A stretch of 44,568 bases of DNA from a virus. The position numbers and the translations under genes are program-made. Below the pieces are notes generated by a model that saw only the letters and a list, made by a program, of their open reading frames with translations, searched no databases and was not told the origin of the DNA. The stretch is taken from the IMG/VR virus record IMGVR_UViG_3300050821_004743, positions 1 to 44,568 of that record. The stretch is one strand, 5' to 3'. Of this stretch, positions 1 through 8,328 are shown in pieces. Positions within the stretch are counted from its first letter, which is position 1. The number at the start of each line of letters is the position of its first letter.

Positions 1-42
1 AGCCCCAATCAAAGTTCCCCGGCCGCCACCATCAATGCGGGA
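1..42. repeat. Terminal direct repeat (circular-closure overlap), left copy
   Basis: Positions 1-42 are identical to 44527-44568. The reading frame at the right end (ATG at 44428) continues in frame into position 1 and on to the stop at 384, so the repeat is an assembly overlap of a circular or circularly permuted genome. A true 42-bp terminal repeat of the virion DNA cannot be excluded from sequence alone. Confidence 0.93.
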
Positions 43-384
43 TCGTTCGTCAAGATCGACACCACGATCACCTCGGGCTATGTGGTGAACTTCCTGCAGG
101 CAGCCCAGACCGACCTTGCTTTCGGCGTTGTGAAACGCCTCTTGAAGCAGGGAACGTTCGGAAGTCCGTATCCGATCGAAGTCTCGCTTCCCGCGCTTCC
201 CGTCATGTGGTTATTGGCCAACGCCACGATCACCCCGGGAGCCACGGTGTACAGCGATTCAACGGGCCAATTTGTGAATGTCACGGCGTCCAGCAACAAG
301 GCGCGCGGCATCGCTCTTGACTACGCGACCAATGGCAACGTTCTGCGTGTCCTCATCACGCCGCCCGTCGCCATCGCATCCTAA
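1..384 (+). CDS. Capsid decoration / structural cement-like protein (C-terminal part; gene spans the circular join)
   Basis: This is the 3' part of a gene that starts at ATG 44428; joined, it encodes about 160 residues. The sequence is Thr/Ala/Val-rich with no membrane segment. Phrases such as VTASSNKARGIALDYATN, in which an added component is kept or removed to give a uniform value, resemble small capsid cement proteins. It lies between the protease/scaffold gene and the major capsid gene, the usual place for a head decoration protein. The function is inferred mainly from position. An AAAGGAGA ribosome site for the capsid gene directly follows the stop. Confidence 0.7.
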   Translation, partial: SPNQSSPAATINAGSFVKIDTTITSGYVVNFLQAAQTDLAFGVVKRLLKQGTFGSPYPIEVSLPALPVMWLLANATITPGATVYSDSTGQFVNVTASSNKARGIALDYATNGNVLRVLITPPVAIAS

Positions 385-399
385 AGGAGACCGACGACC

Positions 400-1464
400 A
401 TGCTTAAACTCCCTGTGAAAAGCTACAAAGAGCAGTTAGAGGAAATGAAGAACTCGGGTCGCGGCCTTGCCTGGCAACGCGGATTGACCCTCTTCAATTC
501 CAACGGCGCCATCGACTCCAACACCATGGGTTACGAGTACACCACCCAGACGACCACGCTCATCCGGGCGCGCGTGCGGGAACAGAAGTTCTATGAAATC
601 CCGTTTGCGGAGTACATCCCGGTCATCGTCGGAGAAGGCGCGTACCTGGAAAACATCAAGACGAACATCGAATACCAGTCCGCTGGGGATTTCGAGTCCG
701 GCTTGCAGTCGACCTCGGAAGACGCCCGCATTGCGACGGTGAGCGTCGGTATCGCTCCGATCACCACGGTCATCAATACGTGGGTGAAGGGCTATCAGTA
801 TTCCGACATGGAAGTCGAGAAAGCGCTGGCGGCTGACAACTGGAACCCCATCGAAGCCAAGATGCGCGCCCTCAAGAAGAACTGGGACTTGGGCGTCCAG
901 AAGATCGCGTTCCTGGGAAGCTACCGCGACCCGACCGGCACCCCGGGCCTCTTGTCCAACGGACAAGTCACGGTCAACACCGCCGTGATCCCGACGAACA
1001 TCAGCTCCATGTCCTACACGCAGTTCGGCACATTCGTGGCCACCGTCATGAATGCGTACTTCCAGAACTCGAACGACACGGTGATGCCGAACACGTTTGA
1101 GATCCCGATGTCGGATTACCTGGGCTTGATCACGCCGATCAATCCGCAGTTCCCGAACGTCTCGATGCTGACGTACCTGGAAGACGCTTTCCGGCGCGTC
1201 ACGCAGAACCCGAACTTCCGCATCTACCCGTGCGCTTATGGCGACGCGGCGCGGAATGCCGGCGTCTGGACGTCTAACGGCACGTACCGCTACTGCCTGT
1301 ATCGGAATGACGAGGAGACCATGACCATGGACATCCCGCTTCCGTTCGTGCTGCGCGGGCCGATGTCTCCGAACAACTTCAACTGGAACGGCGTGGCGCA
1401 AGGCCAGTACAGCGGATTGATCATCTTCCGCGTGCCCGAAGTCATTTACTTCGACCACACCTAA
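400..1464 (+). CDS. Major capsid protein (DUF2184-like, HK97-fold expected)
   Basis: A 354-residue protein that should form the icosahedral shell. The start ATG has an AAAGGAGA site 9 bases upstream. The sequence resembles the DUF2184 capsid family: an N-terminal arm, then IRARVREQKFYEIPFAEYIPV (an N-arm/E-loop type segment), then WVKGYQYSDMEVEKA and repeated PNTFEIPMSDY-type beta segments. Its length is typical for an unprocessed HK97-fold subunit, and its place after the protease/scaffold and decoration genes fits. The family name is from memory of the pattern. The capsid role is well supported by context and size. Confidence 0.85.
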   Translation: MLKLPVKSYKEQLEEMKNSGRGLAWQRGLTLFNSNGAIDSNTMGYEYTTQTTTLIRARVREQKFYEIPFAEYIPVIVGEGAYLENIKTNIEYQSAGDFESGLQSTSEDARIATVSVGIAPITTVINTWVKGYQYSDMEVEKALAADNWNPIEAKMRALKKNWDLGVQKIAFLGSYRDPTGTPGLLSNGQVTVNTAVIPTNISSMSYTQFGTFVATVMNAYFQNSNDTVMPNTFEIPMSDYLGLITPINPQFPNVSMLTYLEDAFRRVTQNPNFRIYPCAYGDAARNAGVWTSNGTYRYCLYRNDEETMTMDIPLPFVLRGPMSPNNFNWNGVAQGQYSGLIIFRVPEVIYFDHT

Positions 1465-1479
1465 CAAGGGGGATTCACC

Positions 1480-1827
1480 ATGGCAGAGAAAAACGATCCG
1501 AAGAAGGAAGAGTTCAAGGGCAAAGTCGTCTTCAATAAAGGCCCGAGGTTTTACCACCTCAAGGCCAAGGAGACGGGCGAGAAGGACGCCAGCGGAAAGC
1601 CGGTCATGCTTGCACGGGTGCTCGGTCCGCAGTCGTCCATCGAAGTGCTGGACGAGTCGGAATATAACCACCTCTGTGGCTACAAAGACGTGGTGGACGC
1701 CGACAAGTTCGTCCCGCACACCGGCGCTCATGAGCGCATCACTTCTCTTGAGAAAGAGAAAGCCGAACTTCTCGCCCGCATCGCCGAGCTAGAGGGCGAC
1801 AAAAAGAGCGAGAAGAAAGGTAAGTGA
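1480..1827 (+). CDS. Hypothetical head-region protein with C-terminal coiled coil
   Basis: 115 residues, very rich in Lys and Glu. The first 85 residues look like a small beta domain; residues about 88-115 form a likely coiled coil (ERITSLEKEKAELLARIAEL) ending in a Lys-rich tail. There is an AAGGGGGATT ribosome site. It sits between the capsid gene and the head-completion gene, where many myoviruses carry a small uncharacterised head protein. No catalytic motif is visible. Confidence 0.75.
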   Translation: MAEKNDPKKEEFKGKVVFNKGPRFYHLKAKETGEKDASGKPVMLARVLGPQSSIEVLDESEYNHLCGYKDVVDADKFVPHTGAHERITSLEKEKAELLARIAELEGDKKSEKKGK

Positions 1828-1828
1828 T

Positions 1829-2317
1829 ATGCCCTATCCGCCAACTGTGGCGGACTTTCAGGGTTACTTTACGATCGAGTTCGTCTACGGTGACGGCAAG
1901 AATACCGTGCAAGACGCGCAGATCCAAAGGGCCCTGAACGAGTCGCAGATCACCTTTAACCCTGGCCTCTGGGACGGCGTGACCGTCCTGGGGGCGGCGA
2001 CGGATGGGCCGACAGAACAGGAAGTCGCTTTCTTGTATTTGGCGGCCCATTTTCTTGCAAGGAACATTCAGGCAGCCGGAGGATTGGCGGCCGTGAAAAC
2101 TGGGCGAGGGATCAATCAGGCGGGTGGTGGGACTCTTCAAAGCGTGTCGGCCGGGAACGTGTCGGAAGCATTCGCCATCCCCGAGTTCGTGCGCGAAGAC
2201 CCCAACCTCTCCCCTTATATGCAGACCCCGTTCGGCCAGAAGTATTTGACGCTATTGACGCCGCGGCTCACCGGGAACATGGGCATCGCTCCCGGGAACC
2301 CCTGGGGGACGTGCTAG
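1829..2317 (+). CDS. Head-tail connector / head completion protein (DUF4054-like)
   Basis: 162 residues. The N-terminus TVADFQGYFTIEF, the helix with IQRALNESQITFNPGLWDG, and EQEVAFLYLAAHFLARNIQ match the DUF4054 head-completion pattern (an all-helical adaptor that docks under the portal). The start is 1 base after the previous stop. It is the first of a run of neck genes (1829-3716) separating the capsid gene from the tail sheath. Confidence 0.75.
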   Translation: MPYPPTVADFQGYFTIEFVYGDGKNTVQDAQIQRALNESQITFNPGLWDGVTVLGAATDGPTEQEVAFLYLAAHFLARNIQAAGGLAAVKTGRGINQAGGGTLQSVSAGNVSEAFAIPEFVREDPNLSPYMQTPFGQKYLTLLTPRLTGNMGIAPGNPWGTC

Positions 2318-2323
2318 GACGAT

Positions 2324-2860
2324 ATGGAAGCCTCGGTACAGTACAACAGCGCGGACTTGCACCGCTTGGCCAAGATGCTCGATTTTGGGCGCGGCCATGT
2401 CATTCGCGTTGGGATCTTTGGATCAAAGAACACGGCGCACCGGCCAGCCGTCGGCAAGTCTCGCAACTCCAAGGGAGAGCGTAAGACCAAGGGCATTCAG
2501 ACGTCCGCCCTGACCAATGCCGAGGTGGGCGCCAAGCACGAGTATGGGGACTTGAGCGGTAAGCCGCCCATACCCGCCCGTTCGTTTTTGCGGATGCCCA
2601 TTTGGATGAAGCAGAAGGAAATCATGGGTAGGGTCGGCAAGGTGACGTGGCGCTTCTTGGAACATGGCGACATCATGGGCCTACTTAAACGGTTTGGTTT
2701 GGAATGCGAGAACGTCGTTCAGGACGCCTTCTCCACCGGCGGCTTCGGCCAATGGTCGCCGCTTTCGGATGTCACGAAGAAGCGTAAAGGCTCGGATGCC
2801 ATCCTGATCGACACGGGCCAGCTTCGCCGCTCGATCGCGTCGGATGTGGTGAAGGACTGA
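2324..2860 (+). CDS. Tail completion / virion morphogenesis protein (gpS / HK97 gp10-like)
   Basis: 178 residues. Diagnostic pieces are VRVGIFG near the N-terminus, TNAEVGAKHEYGD followed by IPARSFLRMP, and a C-terminal FGQWSPLSDVTKKRKGS plus LIDTGQLRRSI. This is the order seen in phage virion-morphogenesis/tail-completion proteins of the neck. It overlaps the next gene by one base (TGATG), which suggests coupled translation. Confidence 0.8.
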   Translation: MEASVQYNSADLHRLAKMLDFGRGHVIRVGIFGSKNTAHRPAVGKSRNSKGERKTKGIQTSALTNAEVGAKHEYGDLSGKPPIPARSFLRMPIWMKQKEIMGRVGKVTWRFLEHGDIMGLLKRFGLECENVVQDAFSTGGFGQWSPLSDVTKKRKGSDAILIDTGQLRRSIASDVVKD

Positions 2861-3198
2861 TGCCGCTCCCGGATCTAAGCGGAGCGTTTTCGTCCTTCGC
2901 GGAAGACACGCAGTTCAAGGTCATCAAGAAAGAAGTCGTCGACTTCGAGGTTCAGGAGACGCCGGGCCCAGCGCTGTACGTGTTCGGGCACATGCAGCCG
3001 CTTCATGAGCGGCAACTCCTGGTGAAGGTTGAAGGCGAACGCGGCTGGAAGTATTGGCGGCTTTTCACGACGGACGAACTCAAGCTGGACTGGGAACTCG
3101 TGGACGAGCAACTACGGCGTTACCGGGTGATGGCGTCGGAAGATTGGCGGGAAGCGAACTATTTTGTCTATCAAGTCGTCGAGGGAGACGCGCCATAA
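2860..3198 (+). CDS. Hypothetical neck protein
   Basis: 112 residues with no confident family assignment. It is predicted soluble and mixed alpha/beta, with a patch RGWKYWRLFTTDELKLDWELVD rich in Trp. It is translationally coupled on both sides (ATG inside the upstream TGA; its TAA overlaps the next ATG). Its position between tail completion and tail terminator genes suggests head closure or neck assembly. Confidence 0.75.
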   Translation: MPLPDLSGAFSSFAEDTQFKVIKKEVVDFEVQETPGPALYVFGHMQPLHERQLLVKVEGERGWKYWRLFTTDELKLDWELVDEQLRRYRVMASEDWREANYFVYQVVEGDAP

Positions 3199-3716
3199 TG
3201 TACCTGGAACCGGCCAAAGTCATCGGCACCATTTTGAAAGCCAAGCTCGCCCCGCTCATCCCCGAGGGAGCGCCGTTCAATGTGATGATGTCCTACCAGA
3301 AATTCAAGATCCCGACCAAAGGCGTTTTGATCGTGATGTCCTATCTGGGCGGCCGTTCCATGACCAATGACGAATTTATCGGCATCGGGATCGGCGGCAT
3401 GACCGAAGTGCAGTCATCCGTCAATCACGATCTCATTCAGGTGGACATGATGGGCTTCGGAAGCGAACCGCGCCTCTTGCGGTCGCCGCTTGTGATGGCC
3501 CTCAATTCCTTGGCTTCCGAGCAGGCCCAGGAACTTTACGGCATCATGATCGGCCGGATGCCCAGCGATATGAAAGATGTGTCGGCGCTCGAGAGCACGG
3601 AGTATTTAACGCGGTACACAATCACCGTTCAAACCACGTCGCTATTTGTCCAGTCGTCGGACGTGGGGAACGATTATTACGACCAGTTCAAAACCCAGGA
3701 GGTCTTCAATGGCTAA
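3198..3716 (+). CDS. Tail terminator-like neck protein
   Basis: 172 residues from the ATG at 3198, which overlaps the preceding stop. A longer reading frame extends upstream to 3054, but that part lies wholly inside the previous gene. The protein resembles tail-terminator proteins: a strand-rich core with VLIVMSYLGGR and a central SVNHDLIQVDMMGFG, plus LLRSPLVMALNSLASEQAQELYG. Terminator proteins cap the tail tube and usually precede the sheath gene in myoviruses, as here. The last 8 bases overlap the sheath gene. Confidence 0.68.
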   Translation: MYLEPAKVIGTILKAKLAPLIPEGAPFNVMMSYQKFKIPTKGVLIVMSYLGGRSMTNDEFIGIGIGGMTEVQSSVNHDLIQVDMMGFGSEPRLLRSPLVMALNSLASEQAQELYGIMIGRMPSDMKDVSALESTEYLTRYTITVQTTSLFVQSSDVGNDYYDQFKTQEVFNG

Positions 3717-5163
3717 TAACGCCGTCATCCCAGTTTCCAGCGTCGTCGCCGTCACCGTGGCCGGAACCCCGGTCAATCTGCAGGTGCTGAACATCAACAC
3801 CTGCGCCCTCATCTCTACCGAGACACCTCTCTGGGCTTCGAGCCTCGATTATCAGGTCTATCAGGGAGCCACCCAGGTCGGCGTCGACTTCGGCACGAAC
3901 TCCAAGGCCTTCGCCATTGCGACCGCTTTCTTCGCGCAGAACCCCAACCCCATCGGCACGCAAGGGTATCTCGTCATCGTTCCTTGCAAGACGGGCGTAC
4001 CGGCCACCTTGGTCGTCCAGGACTTGACCTATACGGCCAAAGCCACGGGCACGGGCGGGAACTCCATCTCCATCACCTATGCCGCGGGCGGCATCGCGGG
4101 CCAAGAAACGGTCGCCGTTTCGGGCTCGGCCATCACCGTGACGCTGGCGTCGGGATCTTCCACGGCGCAGCAAGTCTTGAACGCCATCAACTCGTCCCAG
4201 GCGGCCTTGAACCTCATCACGGCGTACCTCTCGGGAACAGGCACGAATGCCCAGACGTCGGCATCCGTCACAAGTTTGTCGGGCGGCTCGGCATCCGGCA
4301 CGGAACCGTACCTGAACGCCATCATCCGCACCCAGAACGAGATCTACTATTTCGGAATCATGATCGACTCCGACTTGAACGGATCGACCGCCACCCTGAA
4401 CGCCTTGTGCGGGTACATCCAGACACAGGACAAGATGTTCTTCTATGCCGAGTCCGAATCGGCGGCGGTCTCGACTGGCGGCGCTCTGGCCAACATCGTG
4501 GCGGCGGGCTACACGAACACGCGCCCCTTGTACTACCACGACGGCGTGACGAACGATACGCTTGTCATGGCGGCCGCCTATGCCTCGGTGCTTTTGTCGA
4601 CCAACTTCTTGGCACCGAACAGCACGAAGACGATGAACTTGAAAACGCTCACGGGTGTCACGCCCGACCAGACGGTCACGCCGACGCTCTTACAGACGGC
4701 GCAGGCCAACGGGATCGACGTCTATCCTGCCGTCGGGAACCCGCTGAACGGGGTTCTTTTGACCTCGGGCATCAATCAGTTCGCCGATCAGGTTTACAAT
4801 CAGTTCTGGTTCAAGTTCCAGCTTCAAACGAGCATCTTTAATTTCCTGGCGCAAACGCAGTCCAAGATCCCGCAGACCGAACTCGGCATGACGGCGCTCA
4901 AGAACGTGTGCCTAGCGGTATGCCAGCAGGCCGTGACGAACGGATTTGTAGCGGCCGGGGCATGGACGTCGGCGGTGCCATTCGGGAATCCTCAAGACTT
5001 TGTGCGGTGCATCGGGGATGTGGGCTATTACGTCTATTCGCAGCCGGTCGCTTTACAGAGCCCGACAGCGCGGGCCGCGCGTCAAGCGCCGCCCGTTTCG
5101 ATCGCGCTCAAGATGGCGGGGGCGATTCACACGGTCACGGTCAACGTGCAGATCAACCTCTAA
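3709..5163 (+). CDS. Contractile tail sheath protein (DUF3383-like)
   Basis: 484 residues from ATG 3709, preceded by AGGAGG at 3697-3702. It has the DUF3383 sheath pattern: a polar N-terminus MANNAVIPVSSVVAVTV, a strand-rich middle, and the C-terminal contractile core with QFWFKFQLQTSIFNFLAQTQSKIPQ and DVGYYVYSQPV. Residues about 103-200 hold an inserted Gly/Thr/Ser-rich module (TAKATGTGGNSISITY ... TSLSGGSASG), similar in style to the repeats of the protein at 14089. The sheath shows that this is a contractile-tail phage. Confidence 0.88.
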   Translation: MANNAVIPVSSVVAVTVAGTPVNLQVLNINTCALISTETPLWASSLDYQVYQGATQVGVDFGTNSKAFAIATAFFAQNPNPIGTQGYLVIVPCKTGVPATLVVQDLTYTAKATGTGGNSISITYAAGGIAGQETVAVSGSAITVTLASGSSTAQQVLNAINSSQAALNLITAYLSGTGTNAQTSASVTSLSGGSASGTEPYLNAIIRTQNEIYYFGIMIDSDLNGSTATLNALCGYIQTQDKMFFYAESESAAVSTGGALANIVAAGYTNTRPLYYHDGVTNDTLVMAAAYASVLLSTNFLAPNSTKTMNLKTLTGVTPDQTVTPTLLQTAQANGIDVYPAVGNPLNGVLLTSGINQFADQVYNQFWFKFQLQTSIFNFLAQTQSKIPQTELGMTALKNVCLAVCQQAVTNGFVAAGAWTSAVPFGNPQDFVRCIGDVGYYVYSQPVALQSPTARAARQAPPVSIALKMAGAIHTVTVNVQINL

Positions 5164-5175
5164 GGAGAATAAACC

Positions 5176-5631
5176 ATGTCTGCCTTCGCACTCACAGGAC
5201 AAGATGTCATACAAATCAACAGCCGGTCCATCGTCAACCTTGCCGATGCCGACTCGATTCTCGAGGAATACCAGAACGATATCAGCAAGGTAAAGACCGC
5301 CAAAAACGGAAACGTCATCGCGGCCCTGGACAATCAAGGCCTCATGGCGACGGTCACGCTCCGTCTTTTGATCGGGTCTTCCGACGACAAGTTCTTGAAC
5401 AGCATCTGGCAGACGTTCATCGCCGATGCCGGAACCTTCGTCGTCATGACGGGCTATTTCGCCAAGCGCGTGGGTGACGGCGGCGGAAATCTCGCCAACG
5501 TCATTTACCAATGCTCGGCCGGCTTTCCGAAGAAGCTCCCGGGAGCCAAGAGCAATGCCGACGGCGACCTGGAACAGAGCGTGTCCGTGTGGTCCATCAA
5601 CTTTGGGACGGCTATTCGCACGGTGCAATAA
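5176..5631 (+). CDS. Tail tube protein (DUF3277-like)
   Basis: 151 residues with an AAGGAGA ribosome site. The sequence has QDVIQINSRSIVNLADADSI at the N-terminus, KTAKNGNVIAALDNQGLMATVTLRLL in the middle and YQCSAGFPKKLPGAKSNADGD near the end. These match the DUF3277 family of myovirus tube subunits that lie directly after DUF3383 sheaths. A tube protein of about 150 residues is the normal size. Confidence 0.85.
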   Translation: MSAFALTGQDVIQINSRSIVNLADADSILEEYQNDISKVKTAKNGNVIAALDNQGLMATVTLRLLIGSSDDKFLNSIWQTFIADAGTFVVMTGYFAKRVGDGGGNLANVIYQCSAGFPKKLPGAKSNADGDLEQSVSVWSINFGTAIRTVQ

Positions 5632-5656
5632 GGTCTAAAAACAAGGGGGATAGCGT

Positions 5657-6118
5657 ATGCCGGAGTCACAGAAATTTATGTTGCCGTCGGGCGAAACGTT
5701 GGAAGTCACGCCGTCGGATTTCTCGGCGGCCTTTGGTCTTTTCAAAGCCATTTGTGGATCGCTCAAAGGGATGAAGATGCCCGAGGAAGTCTTGAATGCC
5801 AACCTCGGACAGAACCCCCTCGAATCCATCCGCAAGAACGTGGCGCTGTTTTCGGTGCTCATGGAAAAATTCACGGAGATCGTCGGAAACAAGGCGGTCG
5901 AAGATGCGGTTTTCCAATGTGGGCGCCGCGCGGTGTATGCCGGGAAGTTCACTTTCTCGGCGGGGCTGATGGATGACCCAGCCGTCGGCCAGCGTGTGCG
6001 AGAGGACTTTCTCTTTATCGCGCTTCGGATCGCCGAGGTCAACTGCAAGCCTTTTTTAGCACCGATCTTTTCCAAGTTAAAAACCCTGCGCCCGAGCGCG
6101 GCCGACTCCCAGAAATAG
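5657..6118 (+). CDS. Tail assembly chaperone, short form
   Basis: 153 residues between the tube and tape measure genes, the standard position of the tail assembly chaperone pair. It is helical with no catalytic motif. Near the 3' end it carries a perfect T TTT TTA slippery heptamer (6052-6058) in the zero frame. Ribosomes that do not slip terminate at TAG 6116-6118 and give this form; a -1 slip gives the 219-residue extended form described separately. Confidence 0.85.
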   Translation: MPESQKFMLPSGETLEVTPSDFSAAFGLFKAICGSLKGMKMPEEVLNANLGQNPLESIRKNVALFSVLMEKFTEIVGNKAVEDAVFQCGRRAVYAGKFTFSAGLMDDPAVGQRVREDFLFIALRIAEVNCKPFLAPIFSKLKTLRPSAADSQK

Positions 6119-6315
6119 CCGTTAAGGCCGAGGAAAAGATTCTCATAGCCCTCAAACTTTCCAAGCAGGGATTTTGGGGGGGCGACCCGGGGCGTGTTCT
6201 CCGGGCCCCGGTGAATCGGGTGATGGAAGCGCTCCAATTCGTGGATTTCACGAGCACGTATGAGCGGACGTATTTTGAACTGAACAAGGAGAAGCCGGAA
6301 AATGACGGTCGCTGA
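5657..6315 (+). CDS. Tail assembly chaperone, -1 frameshift product (gpGT-type)
   Basis: The -1 frame is open from before 6043 through the zero-frame TAG to TGA 6313-6315, although no separate start is present. After a slip at TTTTTTA (6052-6058), reading resumes at AGC 6058 and adds 85 residues, including KAEEKILIALKLSKQGFWGGD and VNRVMEALQFVDFTSTYER. The product is 134 + 85 = 219 residues. The extension fills an otherwise geneless 180-bp gap and ends 14 bases inside the tape measure gene. This is the arrangement of lambda gpG/gpGT and its myovirus equivalents: the extended form is expected to bridge the chaperone to the tape measure protein. Confidence 0.82.
6052..6058 (+). promoter_or_regulatory. 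Programmed -1 ribosomal frameshift site TTTTTTA
   Basis: The heptamer fits X XXY YYZ (T TTT TTA) in register with the upstream frame (codons CCT TTT TTA). The downstream -1 frame stays open for 85 codons. No stable stimulatory hairpin is obvious to me within 10 bases downstream. Confidence 0.82.
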
Positions 6316-7516
6316 ACTGATTTTAAAGATCGGCACGCAAGTGGTGGGCGGCGACAGCCTAGGGAATTTCATCAAGACCCTGGAAAGCGCGAGCCTCGCC
6401 ACCCTGGCCGAAGTGGCCGGCATTGAAGAACTTTCCCGCCGCCTTGTCGCCTTGGCCAATGACGTCATGCAGGCCGCTAATGCCTTCGAGATGTTCGAGT
6501 CGACGACGGGCCTTTCCGCTCTAGACTTGCAGCGCTGGCAGGGCGTGGCGCGGCAAGCGAACGTCTCGGCCGAAACCGTTTCCAATACCATCCAGACCCT
6601 CGGCCAACGCTTGGCCCAAATCCGCCTGACGGGTGAAGGCATTAAGCCATTCCAGATCATGGGCATCGCCCCGGGATCCGATCCGCTGGCGGTCCTGGCA
6701 CAAATGCGGGCGTGGGCGCGCGGACAGAAGGACACCTTCTTCGCAGGGAACATGCTGGAAGAGGCGGGGGTAAGCCGCCAGTTCCTACAGATCTTCCGGC
6801 TCTCGGACAAAGAGTTCCAGAACTTCGTGCAGCACAGCGCCATCATGACCACCCAGCAGGAGAACTCGTTCAACCGCTGGACTTTGGCCATCAAGCAGAT
6901 GCACGAGGCGTTCACAAAGATGGGGTATTCCCTCATCGAAATCATCGCGCCCGCCGCGACGCATTCCCTCAATATTTTCAACGCTTTCCTGGACATCATC
7001 ATCAGGTTCAAGGGCGAAATCGCAGCCTTTGGCGTGGCTGCCGCCGTGGGATTCCTGGCGCTTAACCCCGCCATCGCGGGACTCGTGGCAGCCTTCGGGC
7101 TTCTCTTCGTGGTTCTGGACGACTTCGCGGTCTATTTCGAGGGCGGAGATTCCATCATCGGCCGCGCCATCAAAGGGCTCGAGCGGATGCCCCGGGTGCT
7201 GGCCCCGCTCAAAGCCGTCTTTGAGCTCATGAAGGACATCTTGGTCGGGATGGTCTCTCCGATCCTCTTGCTCCAAAACCTCTTTGAGAAGGCCGAAAGC
7301 ATCATGCGTTTGCACATGACCTCGACGGCCGCCGGTGGCTTCTCGCCGGCTGTGGCGGGAGCCTTGAGCAACGTCAACAATCAGCGGAGCATCCAGCAAG
7401 AGAACAATTTCCACATCTCGTCCAGCGGCGGCGCGTTGGATGCCCCTGGCTATGGCGACGTGGCCTATTTCATCAAGAAGGCCGTCAATGACGCCAACAT
7501 CCAACTGGTGAAATAA
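6302..7516 (+). CDS. Tape measure protein (short)
   Basis: 404 residues, mostly helical. Residues about 1-60 and 130-230 are amphipathic; a hydrophobic stretch at about 240-280 (IAAFGVAAAVGFLALNPAIAGLVAAFGLLFVVL) is typical of tape measure proteins. The C-terminus has a Gly/Ser/Asn-rich linker ending in DVAYFIKKAVNDANIQ. At roughly 1.5 angstrom per residue the tail would be only about 60 nm, short for a myovirus. Position after the chaperones and before the baseplate genes supports the call. The ATG overlaps the chaperone extension. Confidence 0.85.
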   Translation: MTVAELILKIGTQVVGGDSLGNFIKTLESASLATLAEVAGIEELSRRLVALANDVMQAANAFEMFESTTGLSALDLQRWQGVARQANVSAETVSNTIQTLGQRLAQIRLTGEGIKPFQIMGIAPGSDPLAVLAQMRAWARGQKDTFFAGNMLEEAGVSRQFLQIFRLSDKEFQNFVQHSAIMTTQQENSFNRWTLAIKQMHEAFTKMGYSLIEIIAPAATHSLNIFNAFLDIIIRFKGEIAAFGVAAAVGFLALNPAIAGLVAAFGLLFVVLDDFAVYFEGGDSIIGRAIKGLERMPRVLAPLKAVFELMKDILVGMVSPILLLQNLFEKAESIMRLHMTSTAAGGFSPAVAGALSNVNNQRSIQQENNFHISSSGGALDAPGYGDVAYFIKKAVNDANIQLVK

Positions 7517-8328
7517 TGGCGATCACCCCAGCCCTTCCATCGAGTTTCTTCAACGCCATCCCGACCGGTCAGAGCTATGTCGATGGCGTCATTAATCAAT
7601 ACGTCCTGCATACCAAAGCCGTCAACGGTATCGGTGGGTTTGTCTTCGATTACCTGGGTGAAGAGAGCCTCGCCATGGAGTCGGACATCACCGACCATTT
7701 TGTCGAGAACAACACGACGGTGCAAGATCACGTCGCGCGAAAGCCCATCCGGGTCACTATGCGGGGATTCGTGAGCGAATTGGCCGTCCCGGCACCGCAG
7801 GGCGTGGTCGGGCTCTTGGCGTCCCTTCAAAGCGGACTGACCCAGATTGACGCCTACCTCGGAAGCTACACCCCGGGCATGGTGCAGATCATCTCTAAAG
7901 CCATCACCCAGGCCCAAAACGTGGTCAATAACGTCGAAACCACCCTGGCCAAGGTGCAGAACGTCGTGATGCTTTTCCCTGGTGCGCCGCCGCCTGTGAC
8001 CATCCAGGAGCGCGTGTACCTGCAGCTCTTGAGTCTGTGGCTGAACAACGTGCCCGTGGCCGTCGAAACGCCCTATAGCACGATCCCGAACATGATGATT
8101 GAGCGGGTGTCCATGATCCAGCCGGATGACACGAAGGGATGGAGCGACATCAGCGTCACCCTAAAACAGCTTCGGTTCGTGGAAATTGAATCCGTGGCCG
8201 ACACCGGCCAGTTCGCCGCCAGACGTGCCCAGCAAGCCCAGAGCGCGACGAATAAGGGCGTGACGCCTGGAAGTCCAGTCCCGCAGAGTTTAGCGGTCAC
8301 AGCGGCCAAGGCGGCGGGGTTCCTATGA
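7516..8328 (+). CDS. Baseplate / tube-proximal protein (Dit- or LysM-position protein)
   Basis: 270 residues, start overlapping the tape measure stop. It contains GFVFDYLGEESLAMESDITDHFVENN followed by ARKPIRVTMRGFVSEL, a common signature of myovirus proteins encoded just after the tape measure, and ends in an Ala/Gln-rich tail. By synteny it should join the tail tube to the baseplate hub. I do not see a LysM repeat. The exact baseplate role is inference. Confidence 0.7.
   Translation: MAITPALPSSFFNAIPTGQSYVDGVINQYVLHTKAVNGIGGFVFDYLGEESLAMESDITDHFVENNTTVQDHVARKPIRVTMRGFVSELAVPAPQGVVGLLASLQSGLTQIDAYLGSYTPGMVQIISKAITQAQNVVNNVETTLAKVQNVVMLFPGAPPPVTIQERVYLQLLSLWLNNVPVAVETPYSTIPNMMIERVSMIQPDDTKGWSDISVTLKQLRFVEIESVADTGQFAARRAQQAQSATNKGVTPGSPVPQSLAVTAAKAAGFL

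Noticed and set aside
436-1731. Long minus-strand frame of 431 codons opposite the capsid gene
   Set aside because: It lies antisense to well-supported genes, its translation is Arg/His/Val-rich and low in typical structure, and no ribosome site precedes it. GC-rich codon bias makes such mirror frames common.
3984-4841. + strand 285-codon frame inside the sheath gene
   Set aside because: Out of frame with a strongly supported sheath; composition is Arg/Gly/His-rich, as in shadow frames.
6079-6085. A second slippery candidate, AAAAACC, downstream of TTTTTTA
   Set aside because: It does not fit X XXY YYZ, and the upstream TTTTTTA is perfect.
5635-7074. Minus-strand frame of 479 codons opposite the chaperone and tape measure genes
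   Set aside because: It is antisense to the tail genes and has no ribosome site or known motif.
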